A stretch of DNA of 64,000 bases. It comes from Puccinellia tenuiflora. Its lineage: Eukaryota > Streptophyta > Magnoliopsida > Poales > Poaceae. The notes below the pieces were generated by a model. The model was not told the DNA's origin. It ran no database searches and worked only from the letters and a program-made list of their open reading frames with translations. Positions within the stretch are counted from its first letter, which is position 1; every line of letters begins with the position of its first letter. The stretch lies in assembly GCA_012064385.1 (NCBI GenBank), contig QRDG01000525.1:124001-188000 (forward strand), written 5' to 3'. Below, piece after piece: positions 46,070-58,020 of this stretch. Both the position numbers and the translations under genes were made by a program.

Positions 46070-46400
46070 AAAATTTGAAATGTAGCAAATTTAGCTAAGT
46101 TAGAAAATTATTGTATAAGATAAAAGCAATGTTATTTTTAGTTGCAATATTTGTTGTATGAGAAATGTATCAAAGCAATGTTATTTTTAGATGCAATATT
46201 ATTGTGTATAAGAATATTAAAGTTGTTTAGCAAATTTACCAAAGTTAGAAAATTTGAAATGTAGCAAATTTAGCTAAGTTAGAAAATTGTTGAATTTATT
46301 AGAAATGTTATTAGAAAAATTTGCTAAGTCAATTTGGAATGTTAGAAATTTATTAGAAATGTTATTAGAAAAATTTGCTAAGTCAATTTGGAATGATTTA
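46070..46400. repeat. AT-rich local duplications
   Basis: Segments such as AATTTGAAATGTAGCAAATT and GAAAAATTTGCTAAGTCAAT occur twice within a few hundred bases. No gene. Confidence 0.65.
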
Positions 46401-46821
46401 GTGGTAGCTGATTTTGCTGTTCTTAATGCAAGCCGATGATTAGAATAGTCCATTATGCTTGCAAGAAGACTGTCTATAGAACCAAGGGTAAATGCAAGAA
46501 CAATGCATTTATTTCTACTTCGTTCTTATAGGCACTCTTTTTGCTGACTAATGGCTTTGACATATGAGGCTTCAGATGTAAAACCACGTTCCCTATGCTT
46601 AGGCTTCATATTTATTTATGATTTTAGGCTTCATATTTGTGTAAATAAATATTTATCCAAAATCCTATAATTTTAGGCTTCATATTTATTTGTATGATAG
46701 AATTGTGTACTCTGATGTTTTAAAAAAACTCTAACCCCGGATAACTTTGATGACCAATGAATAAAGAGGTTTTTATTTTCCAGGTTAGCAAGCGACAGAC
46801 TCGGAAAGGTTTGTGCAGAAG

Positions 46822-49800
46822 ATGGACATCGACAGAGATGAGGAGGCCGAACTGCGAATCATGGATTTTATAGCAGGACGTGCGGCCGCGCCTGTCGGTG
46901 AAGAAGATGCCTTCACCGGCGAAGATGACGGCTCCCAATTTCTGAACGATTCCGGTGAGGGGGTTCAGGAAGAAGAAAATGATAGAGAGGGGGAAGAAGT
47001 GCCCATTACAAACTCTGGCGAGGTATAATAAGCCTATGTACATCGATCACACTAGATGTATTATTTGAGTTGTATATTGTTGTTATTAACGAACCATTTT
47101 TTTCTTTTAGCCCTCCGGATCATCCACATCTACTGCATTGCCGAAACGAGGCCCGACGAAGCCGTTGAAGGAGGGTCGTAGGATAGTGATCAACACAGTT
47201 AGTGCTAGTGGGGAACCTTTGGAACCCATGGACAACCGCCGCAAATACATTAATCAATGCGGGGTTATTGTAAGGGACATTGTCCCGATCAACCTTGAAG
47301 AGTGGATTAAGCCGAAGGATGTAAACAACCCAGCTACTTATGTCGAGGAGAGGCTAAAAACATCGTGTTGGAACACGCTCTTAACAAAGGTCAGCCTACC
47401 GCCAGATCTGCCGGTTCCCCTGATGGACAAAGTGAAGGAGTGGTCGCTTAGTAAGATGGCCGAACAATTCCGGACCTGGAAGAAAAACTTATGGAAAGCT
47501 TATATAAAGGCCGGGGAGACGGATCCAGATTTCACTGGAGCACTAGTGAAGTTAAAACAGCAGTGGCCCACATTTGTGGAGCAAAGAAAATCGGAGGGCG
47601 CTCTGGCCCGATCGGTTCAAAATAAGTTAAATGCTGGGAAGAAGGAATATCACCACCGTTTGGGGGCAGGTGGCTACAGGGCTGCCGTGCCTAAGTGGGA
47701 AGCCTTTGAAGGACGACTGCTTGATAACGGGATCATTCCACAGACACATGACTGGCCCCCGAGGTCCAAGTTTTGGTTGTTCGCGCATGGGGCAGGGTTG
47801 GACCCACAGACAGGAAAGATTATTGCTCAGGGAAAATGGAAGGCAAAAATTGAGTATATAACCAAACAGCTTGAGGACGCAATAGATAAAGTTCGCAGGG
47901 GAGAGTACGTCCCTGACAGAGAGAATGACGAGCTGACACTAGCACTCGGGAATCCTGAACACGTTGGACGATTACGAGGCTATGGAGCCGGTGTCACCTT
48001 GAAGCAAGGTTTTCCGGAAGACGCTGATACTTATAGAAGCCGTCAGAGAAGAAAGAAGCAGGAGTCTGACCGGTTATCAGCACTGGAACGCAAGGTGCAG
48101 GAGCAGCAGCAGCGACTCGACTCAATTAGTAAGCAAAATGAATCTGATCCTCGACTCAAGGTGCAGGTGCAGGAGCAGGAGCAGCTGCATGTACAAGCCG
48201 CCCCATCTGATCAGCGGAAAAGCAGCGTGGGTTCCACTCATTTGGAAATTTCTCAATTTCAACCGGCGGCTCACTACCCCGTGGATGATATCACGGAGAA
48301 GACAGACTGTGAGCTACACATGTCAATGAAGAACATGTCTTTCAAGGTGGCGGTCGGCTATGCTTTACCTAATCCAGCTGGAGCAAGCTACCATCTCGAA
48401 GGGATTCCACAGGGCTATGCTCGTGTCGGGGTGGATCAAGTTGTGCCGTTATATGCTAATCTGGAACTTGACATTCCCGGAGGTGACGGCGAGAAGACAC
48501 TAGGAGAAGTCGAGAAGGGTATCGCTCTCTGGAACAAGGAAAACATCGTGTTTCCGAACTTCACTCCTCGATCTAGCAGCAGACCCCCACCTCAAGATCC
48601 ATCCCCCCCACCTAATGATCCATCCCCCCCACGTCAAGATCCATCCCTCCCACCGCAAGATCCATCCCCCCACCTAAGGATCCATCCCCCCCACCTAAGG
48701 ATCCATCTCCCCCGCCTAAAGATCCATCTCCCCCACCTAAAGATTCATCCCCCCAAGATATATCCTCCTCACATGAAGATCCATCCCTCGATGCCCCATC
48801 CGTCGCGAGTCCATCGCGCGCGACGTCCCGTCCTTCAATTCCGCCCCGGGAAAAGACCTTCTCGTCAAAGCGGAAACTATCCTTCACGTCGACGCGTGCA
48901 GATAAGTTATCTCGAGCGGAACGCGAGTTGCTAAAGCCTGTTCCAAAGAGACCTTACGACTTGACTCCAGAGGAACTCGAGGAGTCGGTGCATGCCCATA
49001 TTACAGAACAGTTAGCTCCGAAACGGCCCCCGCCTAGAGAGAAACTGGATCCAGAAAAAGTTGAGAGATTTGTGAAAAATTTCAGGAATCCCCGGCCAAA
49101 GTCACCTCCATTGGCAGATGACTATGATCGTGTCATGCAGAAGACAATTAGTCAAGAGGCCGAGGAAAAGAAGGCTGCCTATCTCCTAAAGAAGCAGAAG
49201 ATGAAGGAGGACAAGGAGGCGGCAGATCGACTAAAGAAGGAGCAGTTCTATGCTGCAAAACGCGGGAAACAAGTGGCCCAGCTCGGAGAACAGGCAAAAA
49301 AGTCGATATCCCCGCTGAAGGTGATCTCAACTAAAACAGTTGCCCAGCTCGTACAACCACAGCAACAGTATCAGTATGCATGGACATATAAACCCGGGAA
49401 GTCCCTGGTCAGACCTGAGGAGATCAGTTCTCTATCATACCAATTGCGTCGATTGCATCACTGGTACGAGAAAGCTGCAGCGGCCGGGCATGAAGCTTTC
49501 TGGGTGAGTTATAAGAAAAAGCATTACTTCACGGATGACTTGTTATATATTCCGTTTTCGGAAGTATTTCAGTTATTCAATCAAGATGCCCTCGACAAAG
49601 TCATCGTCAGTTCCTATTGTTTGTAAGTGATTTATTTCTGCAATTTAATTAAGTCTTCAGCTCTGCACGTTCATTGCCTTTAATTATCTCACTATATTCT
49701 TTTGTATTGTAGAATGATGATTGTGGAATGCAGAAAAAAGGGCATCTATGACACTGGGTTCATTGACCCAAATTATATTCATGAAGTGACCGTACAATAC

Positions 49801-50746
49801 AATTGGAAGACCACCGAGGATAGCTTGGTCAATTGGTTAGTGAAACAAAATACTTGCGGAGAAATACTTTTTCCTTACGTCAACAAGTGAGTGTTACCTT
49901 CTACCCATTCTATTTTGCTTTGCATATCTTTAGTGTAACCGATGAGTCATTGACATATAACGTGCGCAGTTTCCACTGGATTCTGCTAATCATTAGAGTT
50001 GACCAAGGAGTCGTTCAAGTCATGGACTCGCTAAGGAAACCAATGGAAAAGTACCAACGCATTCAAGATATGCTCCAGATGTAATTTCAATCATTATCGC
50101 TCTATATCGACCTCTGTCAGTCATTTTCAGATATCAACTAATCAATAACTTCTTTGTTCATTTTTCTATTGACGGGCAGTGTTTGGAAACGGTTCATCAA
50201 GATCGTTCCAGGGGAGTGGAAACCGGAGCTGTATTTTTATACCACCAACGTAAGTAGTACTATATATATTGCTCCATTATGAAGCAACTCTTTAATTCTA
50301 TAGTTTCAATACCATTATGAAGCTTCACTATTATTTGATTAAATTCTATTTTTTTGTAAAGTGGTGTCTGAGGCAGGATACTGGGACAAATTTATGTGGA
50401 TTCTATGTTTGCGAGTACATACGATCTTTTGTCTTAGAGCGGAATAGAGAACAAAGAACGCTTGATGTATGTATACACTCTTCTCACTTTTTATTACCAT
50501 GCATATTGTGTTGACTTCCATCCATAAATTATTTTATTATGATTTCATATATATATATATATATAGTTATAAACAACTCACATATTCATATTGATCTAGA
50601 TGGAGAGAATGCGGGACCAGCTCATACCATCGAAGCGCCTAAAAGCACTTCAAGAGGAAATTGCGGGATTTTTTAACTCTGCGGTCCTGAAGAGAGATGG
50701 AGAATTTTTTCACTCGGCAAATTTTGTTTTGCCCGAGGACATGTAA
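46822..50746 (+). pseudogene. CACTA second ORF (TNPA-like region plus Ulp1/C48 protease end), seven exons, one frameshift
   Basis: Exons by frame and GT/AG: 46822-47022, 47111-49622, 49713-49886, 49970-50080, 50180-50249, 50362-50466, 50600-50746. The N-terminal part is acidic (MDIDRDEEAELRIMDF). A conserved element-specific region follows (SSTSTALPKRGPTKPLKEGR, VPKWEAFEGRLLDNGIIPQT, PHSKFWLFAHGAG-like RSKFWLFAHGAGLDPQTGK), then a coiled coil and a Pro-rich PPPKDPSP repeat. A base is missing in a C-run near 48665, after which sense resumes in the next frame (KLSFTSTRADKLSRAERELL). The end resembles Ulp1/SENP peptidases: His in FHWILLIIRVD, Asp in QVMDSL, Gln in RQDTGTN and Cys in NLCGFYVCEYI, all triad residues present. 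Known in other plant transposons; possible deSUMOylating role is inference. Apart from the C-run slip it looks sound. Confidence 0.85.
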
Positions 50747-51027
50747 TTGACATCATCTCGACGTGTGAGAAACATTATGTCGGCGTGTGACGTTATGTAT
50801 GTATATATGAAACATGATCTCGACGTGTGAGAAACGTTATGTATGTACGTATGAATCAAATATGAATGGTAGTACCACTGACACGGCACGGCACGACACG
50901 GCACCGGTCACGGCGACACGGCACGGCACCTATTGATTTAAAATCCCCGAAAAAAAAGCATTTGGTTAACACCCCCCCCCCCCCCCCCCCCAAACCCTAA
51001 AACCCTAAAACCCAAAAAAAATGTGAA

Positions 51028-51232
51028 ACTCTTTGGTCCCGGTTGGTAATACCAACCGGGACCAAAGGGTTCCGGCCCGGAGCGCACCCGCCCGCCCACG
51101 TGGAGGGCCATTGGTCCCGGGTCTTAAGGTACCGGGACGAAAGCCCCCCCCCCCCTTTTGTCCCGACCCTTTAGTCCCGGTTAGAAAACCGGGACCAAAG
51201 GTCCTTTGGAACCGGGACCAATGGGCCATTTT
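51028..51232. repeat. Right subterminal repeat array of the CACTA element
   Basis: Repeated TTTGGTCCCGGTT / AACCGGGACCAAAG units as on the left end, after a C-run (about 50971-50990) and AACCCTAAAACCCTAAAACC telomere-like wording (about 50993-51012). Confidence 0.85.
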
Positions 51233-51241
51233 CTACTAGTG

Positions 51242-52674
51242 GATCTATCGGTCTTTGTAATTAGCACACAACACATAATAGTGGACCATGCCCCGCTTGG
51301 GAGCTACGTATTTTTTGAAGTATTCTGATAATACTTCGGTTTTCAGAAATATTGAAGTATTTAATATTTTAAGCCGTTTGGGTCTGGTAAATATTGAAAC
51401 TCAAGTATACTCTAAAACTATAATTTTTCTTTTGCCGTATTAAAGACTTCATTCCCGGTTTTATTTTTCTAAAGGAGAAACTGTAGTTTTTGCTTGCCAA
51501 GGCACTTGATTAGACTTGTCCATCCTTTAAATTTATTTATAATTCCTCAATAATGAAAATAAGGACAACTACAAATGTAAATTATTTTTACAAGACTATT
51601 GCACGAAGCTCCAACGTTCCTATTGGTTAAGTTATCTACGTACCATTTTTGCCTTACCAGATTGGGATAACATGGTGGATGTATTTTTCCTGCGCAGATT
51701 ATGTCCCGTGTATAGTGTGGTAACCATTTAGGCCTCTTTGATTTAAATGAATGTTATTAGTTTTTCCGAGGATTGCATACTATAGAAAACTAGAAAGATA
51801 CCCCACGCATTGTAGAGGAAGTTTAAAAAATATATAATTTAAAAGAAGGATATTTGATGCGTGATTATATTTTTTGGGGAAACAAGGAGGATTTTATTAG
51901 TCACAATAGTCAAAAATTTAAATTTAATTATTATGAAATGTTCGTATATTTAACAACTAAAATTTGAAGATGTGTAAAATTGTATGGCTAAAATAATTTA
52001 TAATGTGAATATTTTGCATGTATGGATGAATATCATTAATGAATATGGATAAATGAATACATAAATAAATGTCTCAAATAGTGAATGATTTGGTGATGAT
52101 ATGGATAAATGAATGACTCAAATAGTGGATGGTGTGGACACTTTGCATGTAGAGACAAATAATGGATGATGTGGACACCTTACATATAGAGATAGACTAA
52201 TTTAATACAAGTTAGTGGGTTTTATCTTATAAGAAGTATAGATACATAGATAGATTTCCCTATAAAAGTTGTTTGATTCATAGGATTATATTTTATAGGA
52301 ATTAATTACTTAAAAACTTGTAGTGTATAGAAAAAAAAAAGCATAGGGTCTATAGGTTTTTATTTTTACATTTTTCTTATCTATGTTATTGTGTTCTCGG
52401 AAACGAATCGTCTACCGCCACGATAAGATGCAGATATAACTGAAGCTCCGACCGAGAAGTCGATCAGCTAAAGAAGATGCGCCAAGAAGTCGGTTACATC
52501 GCTCGAATTAGGCCAAGCTAACCACTGCAAAAGAACGACAATGACTGCTCTCTCTAGTTAGTTACCTAATTGATTACGTCTAAAGACACCGGCCTAGCGT
52601 TCAACGTACCCACTGAAGTTATGAGTTATCCCCTGGCTCTGTTAAAGCAGTTATGCGGTCGTTCAGCCTGCTAA
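51242..52674. other. AT-rich intergenic with MITE-like remains
   Basis: No gene. Segments near 51735 (CCTCTTTGATTTAAATGAAT) and 52268 (TTGTTTGATTCATAGGATTA) have the wording of common grass miniature elements, also seen at 59220-59560, but end pairs could not be fixed. Short repeats of GATGATGTGGACAC near 52130-52190. Confidence 0.4.
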
Positions 52675-52909
52675 CGCTACCGGAAAATCTATCTTTGACA
52701 GATCTGTACCGTGCTGGGTTTGATATTGGCACACGGCAAAGGCTGTACCGTGCCCTTTTCGAAAAAAACACGGCAAACGTTCTTTGCCGACACGTATTAG
52801 GCCGTGTGAAGTTTGCCGTGCAGTTTGGCACGGCAACGTCTTTGCCGTGTTCCGAAGACCCTTTGCCGTGCGTTTTGGCCGCACGGCAAAGAACTCGTTT
52901 CCGGTAATG
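52675..52909. mobile_element. Small CACTA-derived element (235 bp)
   Basis: Ends CGCTACCGGAAAA and inverse of CATTACCGGAAAC are decayed CACTA-type termini with TAA on both sides. Inside are repeated CACGGCAAAG / CTTTGCCGTG motifs in both orientations, a known CACTA subterminal pattern in grasses. Confidence 0.75.
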
Positions 52910-52912
52910 TAA

Positions 52913-53114
52913 GCTCTTTGAAGATTATAATCGTTGAATTGTAGGTTTTTCATGTTTGGGAGTATTTAACTTTATAATTAGGAAACGCTTTCAGTTTCTT
53001 TGGATCGTAGCTGATGTTGCAGTCTCGTCCTCGATCTGTCAAAGCACACAAGTGTTTGTGGTCTTTTATTATGTTGTTACTGGAGAAGGAGTCGAACAAC
53101 AGAAAGTAGGATTA
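52913..53114. other. Short spacer, nothing recognised
   Basis: AT-rich sequence without a supported feature. Confidence 0.35.
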
Positions 53115-53235
53115 AGAAGTGAGTCTAGCTCACTTGTTAGAAAGTGGATGTACAACCCACTCAGATTCAAATCCTTACGGACACGAATTTGGGTTTTTAT
53201 TATTCAAAAATGAAAACTCACTTTGGGGGCTTTCC
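53115..53235 (+). mobile_element. tRNA-related SINE-like segment
   Basis: TCTAGCTCACTTGTTAG (53124-53140) resembles an A box and AGATTCAAATCC (53163-53174) a B box, spaced as in tRNA-derived promoters. The surrounding sequence does not form a full cloverleaf. It is probably a decayed SINE; the limits are guesses. Confidence 0.4.
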
Positions 53236-54061
53236 CACCTCTTTCCTTTCAAAAACAGAAAGTAGGATGTTTACTTTGGAAAAGAAACATGGAATATGTA
53301 CGGAAACCACAAAGGGAGCCCAGCTCCATGGTGGACTTTTAAAAATAAAAAAAATGCCATTTTAAAGTTTCTCAAAAATTGGGAGGAAAATTCTAGTAGA
53401 TAACACTGAACTCTACTGTCGTGCAAAATCTCAATTCAAAATTGGTTTTATTTTATGTTAGAGAAATGACAACGTCTTTACTTTTTTAAGTTCACCGCAC
53501 CTAGATATTCACCAAATTTTCTCAGCCTGAAATAAAACGAGTTTTGGATTGAGTTTTTGCACACTTGTAGAGTTCGTCATTATCTATATCCAGCAGTTTT
53601 TCCTATTTTTTACAAACTTTCAAAAAAAAAAACTCCTTGTAGCTCGAGAGCCATTTGTCCACTCTTGGAATATTTAGGGTTGTTTACTTTGTCGCAAGTT
53701 CCTGCCATGTTTCACACATTTTTCTTTTTAGTTTATTTATTCTTTTATTAGCTGCTAGCTGTTATTTTTTTTTTTTACTTTCACGACTCACTCACGTCGC
53801 CTCCTCGAGTGCTACCTGGGGAACAAACCCTATCCCCCCATCAGCCACCACCTTCTCCCTCCCCCCTCGTTGTCCTCATATGCGGCCATCGGGAAAGAAC
53901 GCACACGGAAGGTGAAGGGGCGACAGTGGTCATGGCGCAGCTGTTTGGAGGGTTTGTGCACGATAGCGTGTGATCCTCCTCCTGCGGTTAATCTTCCGGG
54001 AAGCACCGCTCCGATGGCATTGCATGGGTGCGACCGCTCTTGGGCGCAAGGATCCTATAGT
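53236..54061. other. Intergenic, nothing recognised
   Basis: About 0.8 kb with T runs near 53767-53778 and a GC-richer stretch 53800-54050. No coherent coding frame. Confidence 0.35.
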
Positions 54062-54245
54062 TGTTGGAAATATGCCCAAGAGGAAATAATAAAGTTGTTT
54101 ATTATAATATTTCATGTTTATGATAAATGTTTATTATCCATGCTATAATTGTATTAAATGGAAACAAAATACATGTGTGGAATATAAACAACAAAGTGTC
54201 CCTAGTAAACCTCTACTAGACTAGTTCGTTAGTCAAGTGTTGGTT
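54062..54245 (+). repeat. Truncated BARE1/Angela-type copia LTR start
   Basis: Begins TGTTGGAAATATGCCCAAGA and continues with CATGCTATAATTGTATTAAA and GTGTCCCTAGTAAACCTCTA, the wording of the 5' end of Angela/BARE1 LTRs. Homology ends near 54245, so most of the element is missing. Confidence 0.75.
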
Positions 54246-55319
54246 AAGGTTCGTGGCGGCCAGAGATATCTCCGTCATCGACAGCACTACTCACGCCCGG
54301 GAGGCTCGCTGCTTTCTGGGGTTTGCGGATCAGAAGCCAGGGCGGGGCTCCGCATGATGATGGCGGCACTAAGCTCTTGGTTGGTGCCGGTCAAGTCGGC
54401 TGCGGGTTCGAGGATATGTAGCTGCAGGTGAAAACCGTGCCGACTTCGATCATGACGGATGATGGCGGCGTATTTGCGTCGTACCTTGTAAAAGGCATCG
54501 TTGCTCCAACTCTCGTCTTTCTGCCCCGGGGGAATCCAATATCTGGGTATCTCGGATCGATCGATGGTGGCGGGCGATGTTGTTCTCCCTCCTAGGGGCA
54601 TAGTTTTTGGAGCAGGTGCTGGATCGAGGCCGGGGTCCTGAGGTGGAGCGTTCTGGTTTCTTCCATGTCGAAGATGGTGAGTCTCGACGACTTAGATCCA
54701 TCTTCCTCTCTTCAAACATCTTCTTTTCTTCTTCATGCTTCTTCACCGTTTCCTCCGTTTCCCGGTTTGTCTTTTGAGCTAGTTCGACGAAGAGAGGCAG
54801 TGTGTGTTTTACTGGTTCGACCAAGTTACCGGCAGCCCGGGCCATATACACAACGACATTGATATTTTTCCAAAACACGAGTAGCCTGTAGTATTAAGGT
54901 ACACGCGAGAGTTATTGGTCCTACTAGTGTCATGAGCAAAAAACATCACAACACTAATAAATTTGGTCCGAAAGCAGGCACGACTCAAATTACCAGTGGT
55001 GATGTCAAATTTCGTGACGCCACTAGTTATGATTTAGTGGCGACCTGGCCGCATTTCGCTGTCCAAATACCAATGAGGTACCTAAGGATTTTTGCACGAG
55101 ACGGGAGGCCTTCTGTTGCCTGTTGGTGTGGACTGCCGGCTGTCTTTATACCACTCGAGCATCGGTCCATTTTACACTGCCACTCATCGCACCAACCCCC
55201 TACCCTACATGATTCTATTTAAACGGACGGGACCCCCGCAGAAATCACCACGCTGACAGTAGCACTAGCACACCAGCTGATCGCAGCAGCTAGCTAGTGA
55301 AGAAATCAAGAAGTTGGCA
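54246..55319. other. Upstream region of the BAHD gene with transposon relics
   Basis: A GC-rich segment 54250-54640 resembles no known gene. On the minus strand about 54690-54800 reads VELAQKTNRETEETVKKHEE, matching the coiled-coil accessory ORF of CACTA elements (compare 57765-58020). The last 200 bases should contain the BAHD promoter. Confidence 0.5.
55216..55222 (+). promoter_or_regulatory. Possible TATA box of the BAHD gene
   Basis: TATTTAA lies about 100 bp upstream of the start codon at 55320, a usual distance for a plant TATA box plus short 5' UTR. Confidence 0.5.
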
Positions 55320-56612
55320 ATGGCGAAGGTGGAGGTGCTGTCGTCGGAGCTGGTCGTCCCGGCCGACGAGACGCCGCGGGGCAGCATCTGGCTCTCCAAC
55401 CTCGACCTCGCCGGGCGGAGAGGCTACACGCCCACGGTCTACTTCTTCCACTCAAACGGCGACCCGGGCTTCTTCTCGACAGACTTCATGAAGGACAGCC
55501 TCGCGACGGCGCTGGTCGCCTTCTACCCGCTCGCCGGCCGCCTCGGGCTCGACGGCGCCGGGCGCGTCCAGGTGGACTGCACCGGCGAGGGCGTGGTGTT
55601 CGTCACCGCGCGCTCCGACCACTACGCGCTCGAAGACCTGATGAACGAGTACGTGCCGTGCGCCGAGATGCGCGACCTGCTCGTCCCGCCCACGCCCGCG
55701 CCCAACCCGCCGTGCGCGCTGCTGTTCGTACAGGTCACGCGCCTCCGCTGCGGCGGCGTCGTGCTCGGACAGGCCATGCACCACTCCATCGTGGACGCGC
55801 GCGGCGCCGCGCTCTTCTTCGAGACCTGGGCGAGCATCTCCCGCGGCGGCGGCGGGACGCCGCCCGTGCCGCCGTGCTTCGACCACGCGCTGCTCGCCGC
55901 ACGCCCGGCACCCGCGCGCGCAGTGCTGTACGATCACCCGGAGTACAAACCGGAGCCGGAGCCGGTGGACCCCGTGTCCGCGTCCACGTACGCCAGCGCC
56001 ATCATCACGATGACGAAGGCCCAGGTGGGCGCGCTCAAGGCGCGGTGCGCCGGCTCGTCCACGTTCCGCGCCGTGGTGGCGCTGGCGTGGCAGTGCGTGT
56101 GCCGCGCCCGCGCGCTGCCGGCATCGGCGGAGACGCGGCTCTACTCCATGGTCGACATGCGCGCGCGCCTCGACCCGCCGCTCCCGCCGGGGTACTTCGG
56201 CAACGCGGTGATCCGCACGTCGGTGTCGGCCACGGTCGGGGAGGTGGTGTCCAGCCCGGTGGTCCACGCCGCTCGGCTGGTGCGCGCGGCGACGAGCCAG
56301 GGCAACGAGCACGCGAGGTCGCTGGTGGACTACCTGGAAGGGGTGGACACGATGAACCTGCCGCGGAGCGGCATCTCGCGCGCGCACCTCCGCGCCATCA
56401 GCTGGATGGGGATGTCGCTCTCCGACGCCGACTTCGGGTGGGGCGCGCCGGCGTTCATGGGGCCGGCGCTCATGTACTACAGCGGCTTCGTTTACGTGAT
56501 GAACGCGCCGGGGAAGGACGGCGCCCTCGCGCTCGTGCTCTCGCTGGAGCCGGAGACCATGCCGGAGTTCAGGAAGGTGTTCGCCCACGAGCTGGCACGC
56601 CTCCAACTGTAA
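55320..56612 (+). CDS. BAHD acyltransferase, hydroxycinnamoyltransferase-like
   Basis: Intronless, 430 residues from ATG 55320 (MAKVEVLSSELVVPADETPR) to TAA 56610, a normal BAHD length. The catalytic HXXXD is HHSIVDA near residue 155, and the structural DFGWG near residue 380 is complete (SDADFGWGAPAFM). YFGNAVI and LSLEP wordings are typical. The family transfers acyl groups from CoA thioesters to alcohols or amines in the cytosol. The N-terminal PTPRGSIWLSNLDL type and overall pattern suggest the clade of hydroxycinnamoyltransferases including putrescine and shikimate/quinate acceptors; the acceptor cannot be fixed by eye. GC-rich throughout with open shadow frames on the other strand. It stands alone between transposon remains and looks intact. 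Confidence 0.93.
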   Translation: MAKVEVLSSELVVPADETPRGSIWLSNLDLAGRRGYTPTVYFFHSNGDPGFFSTDFMKDSLATALVAFYPLAGRLGLDGAGRVQVDCTGEGVVFVTARSDHYALEDLMNEYVPCAEMRDLLVPPTPAPNPPCALLFVQVTRLRCGGVVLGQAMHHSIVDARGAALFFETWASISRGGGGTPPVPPCFDHALLAARPAPARAVLYDHPEYKPEPEPVDPVSASTYASAIITMTKAQVGALKARCAGSSTFRAVVALAWQCVCRARALPASAETRLYSMVDMRARLDPPLPPGYFGNAVIRTSVSATVGEVVSSPVVHAARLVRAATSQGNEHARSLVDYLEGVDTMNLPRSGISRAHLRAISWMGMSLSDADFGWGAPAFMGPALMYYSGFVYVMNAPGKDGALALVLSLEPETMPEFRKVFAHELARLQL

Positions 56613-57764
56613 TCGTACGTACACAGTTGCCATGAGCATGCATGGTTAGCGCACGTACCTTCACGTCGAGGTTAATTATTTTCTGGTTAGTTACCGCCGT
56701 GGTACATGTGAACATGGATATGCTTCGTTTATTATATCGTTGATCACAAGTATAGAGTGGTAGTACATGTTTAATTATCGTTGATCACCATACAATGGTT
56801 TTCAGGGTGGTGGCACTTGCTATAATATGACTGTGTAGAACTGATAAGATTTTCTATGGTAATTTCTCTTCTTATGCAGGTCATCTATGGTGTAATCGAC
56901 AGTGTGATCTTCGTGTTGATCCTCATGTTTCGTAGGCTTTCTACGAGCTCTATCTTACATCTTTATTATGCAGAGTCTAGATATAACCTATAGTCCTATA
57001 CTATGCATCCGTTACGATACTATAAGTAACAAAATGAACTTTATAAACGTTAGTGTCTAGCGGCAGCTGGTCCATAGGAAATACGTGTATTGGACATCGT
57101 GTAGACGTGGATTGATGCCGAGTTTCTCGTGTTGATGGTTGCATCTAAGCTGCCCTATACCGTCTCCTTTAAACGTCGCTCCCACTCTGAGAAATGATTT
57201 GTGGCCAACTTTACATACACATACCATGTGTGAATTCGGACACCTTTCTGTGGTGCCTTAAGATCTGGACCTTGTCCTGCGACATTTTTGGCCGGCCAAC
57301 TCAACGTCTTCCTCCATCATGGTACCCAGCGGGTCATGACTCATCAGCACTGACTCACCACGGCATGCATGCACCGGCTACCGTAGGGTAAAAACAGAGC
57401 GGATGTGCCAGCCCTGCGTACGTGCGTGCACCTACCAAAGGCGCCGTGATCTCACACTGCCGATGAAAGAGATCAAACCCATTTCGTGCACAAGGTTCCC
57501 ACGCCAAGCATCTTCAAACACTAGAAGCTAAAGAGAAGCTAACGCAGCTAGCTTACATATGTACTTTTTTCTTCATCTGAAATTACATGGTACCAACCGG
57601 GTGCACAGGCACCCGGGTAGCTTTTTTTTTTACCTTGTAATCTGCTAAAAAATCAGTCCGTGCACCCCTGTAATCAATGATTAGTGCACCATGGTGAGCT
57701 AAATTAGTACACATTACAAGGTAGTGCACCCTGATTGAGTTTTGTCTAGCTCCGCCCCTGCTTC
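56613..57764. other. 3' flank of BAHD gene and repeat remains
   Basis: No gene seen. Near 57596-57625 an inverted GGGTGCACAGGCACCC stretch occurs. CTAGCTCCGCCCCTG (about 57745-57760) resembles one end of a hAT-type miniature element, but the partner end is not clear. Confidence 0.4.
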
Positions 57765-58020
57765 AAATGCATATTGGAGGCAATTCTCATTCTGGAGGGC
57801 ATATCTCTTGATCTTCCTCTTTTTCAACCGAGTTGCATCGGTCTTGGTATTGTGATCAATATTGACGATATCGGCAATATACAACTCCATTTTTTTCAAT
57901 CCTCTTCTTGTCTTTTAGAACTTTTTAACCGCTTTCTCCATTTTTGGGTTTGCCTCTTGAGCTAGCTCTACCTTTTCTTTGACCTTCTTCCTTTCGTCGA
58001 TGAATTTGACGATGAGGAAG
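57765..58020 (-). pseudogene. Relic of CACTA coiled-coil accessory ORF
   Basis: Minus strand reads KVKEKVELAQEANPKMEKAV, a stop, then KKMELYIADIVNIDHNTKTD and ATRLKKRKIKRYALQNENC. This matches the order of the accessory ORF at 38552-38901 (KLADIIDEHEFKLAD, MDAMRLKIKKIR). The membrane segment is not seen; the copy ends in a repeat. Confidence 0.6.

Larger units (their letters stand above)
37673..51241 (+). mobile_element. Full-length CACTA (En/Spm) transposon, 13.6 kb
   Basis: Starts CACTAGTAGAAAATAGGGC and ends in the inverse GCCATTTTCTACTAGTG, with the 3-bp target duplication GAT on both sides (37670-37672, 51242-51244). Gene order from the left: coiled-coil/TM accessory ORF, TNP2 transposase, hairpin block with a small ORF, and a spliced second ORF with Ulp1-like end. 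Subterminal arrays of TTTGGTCCCGGTT and its complement occur at both ends and also in the middle. Intact ends with coding breaks suggest a relatively young insertion of an already decayed lineage, or one mobilised in trans. Confidence 0.95.

Noticed and set aside
55452..56639. Long 395-codon frame on the minus strand opposite the BAHD gene
   Set aside because: It is a GC-composition shadow; the plus strand has complete BAHD motifs (HHSIVDA, DFGWG).
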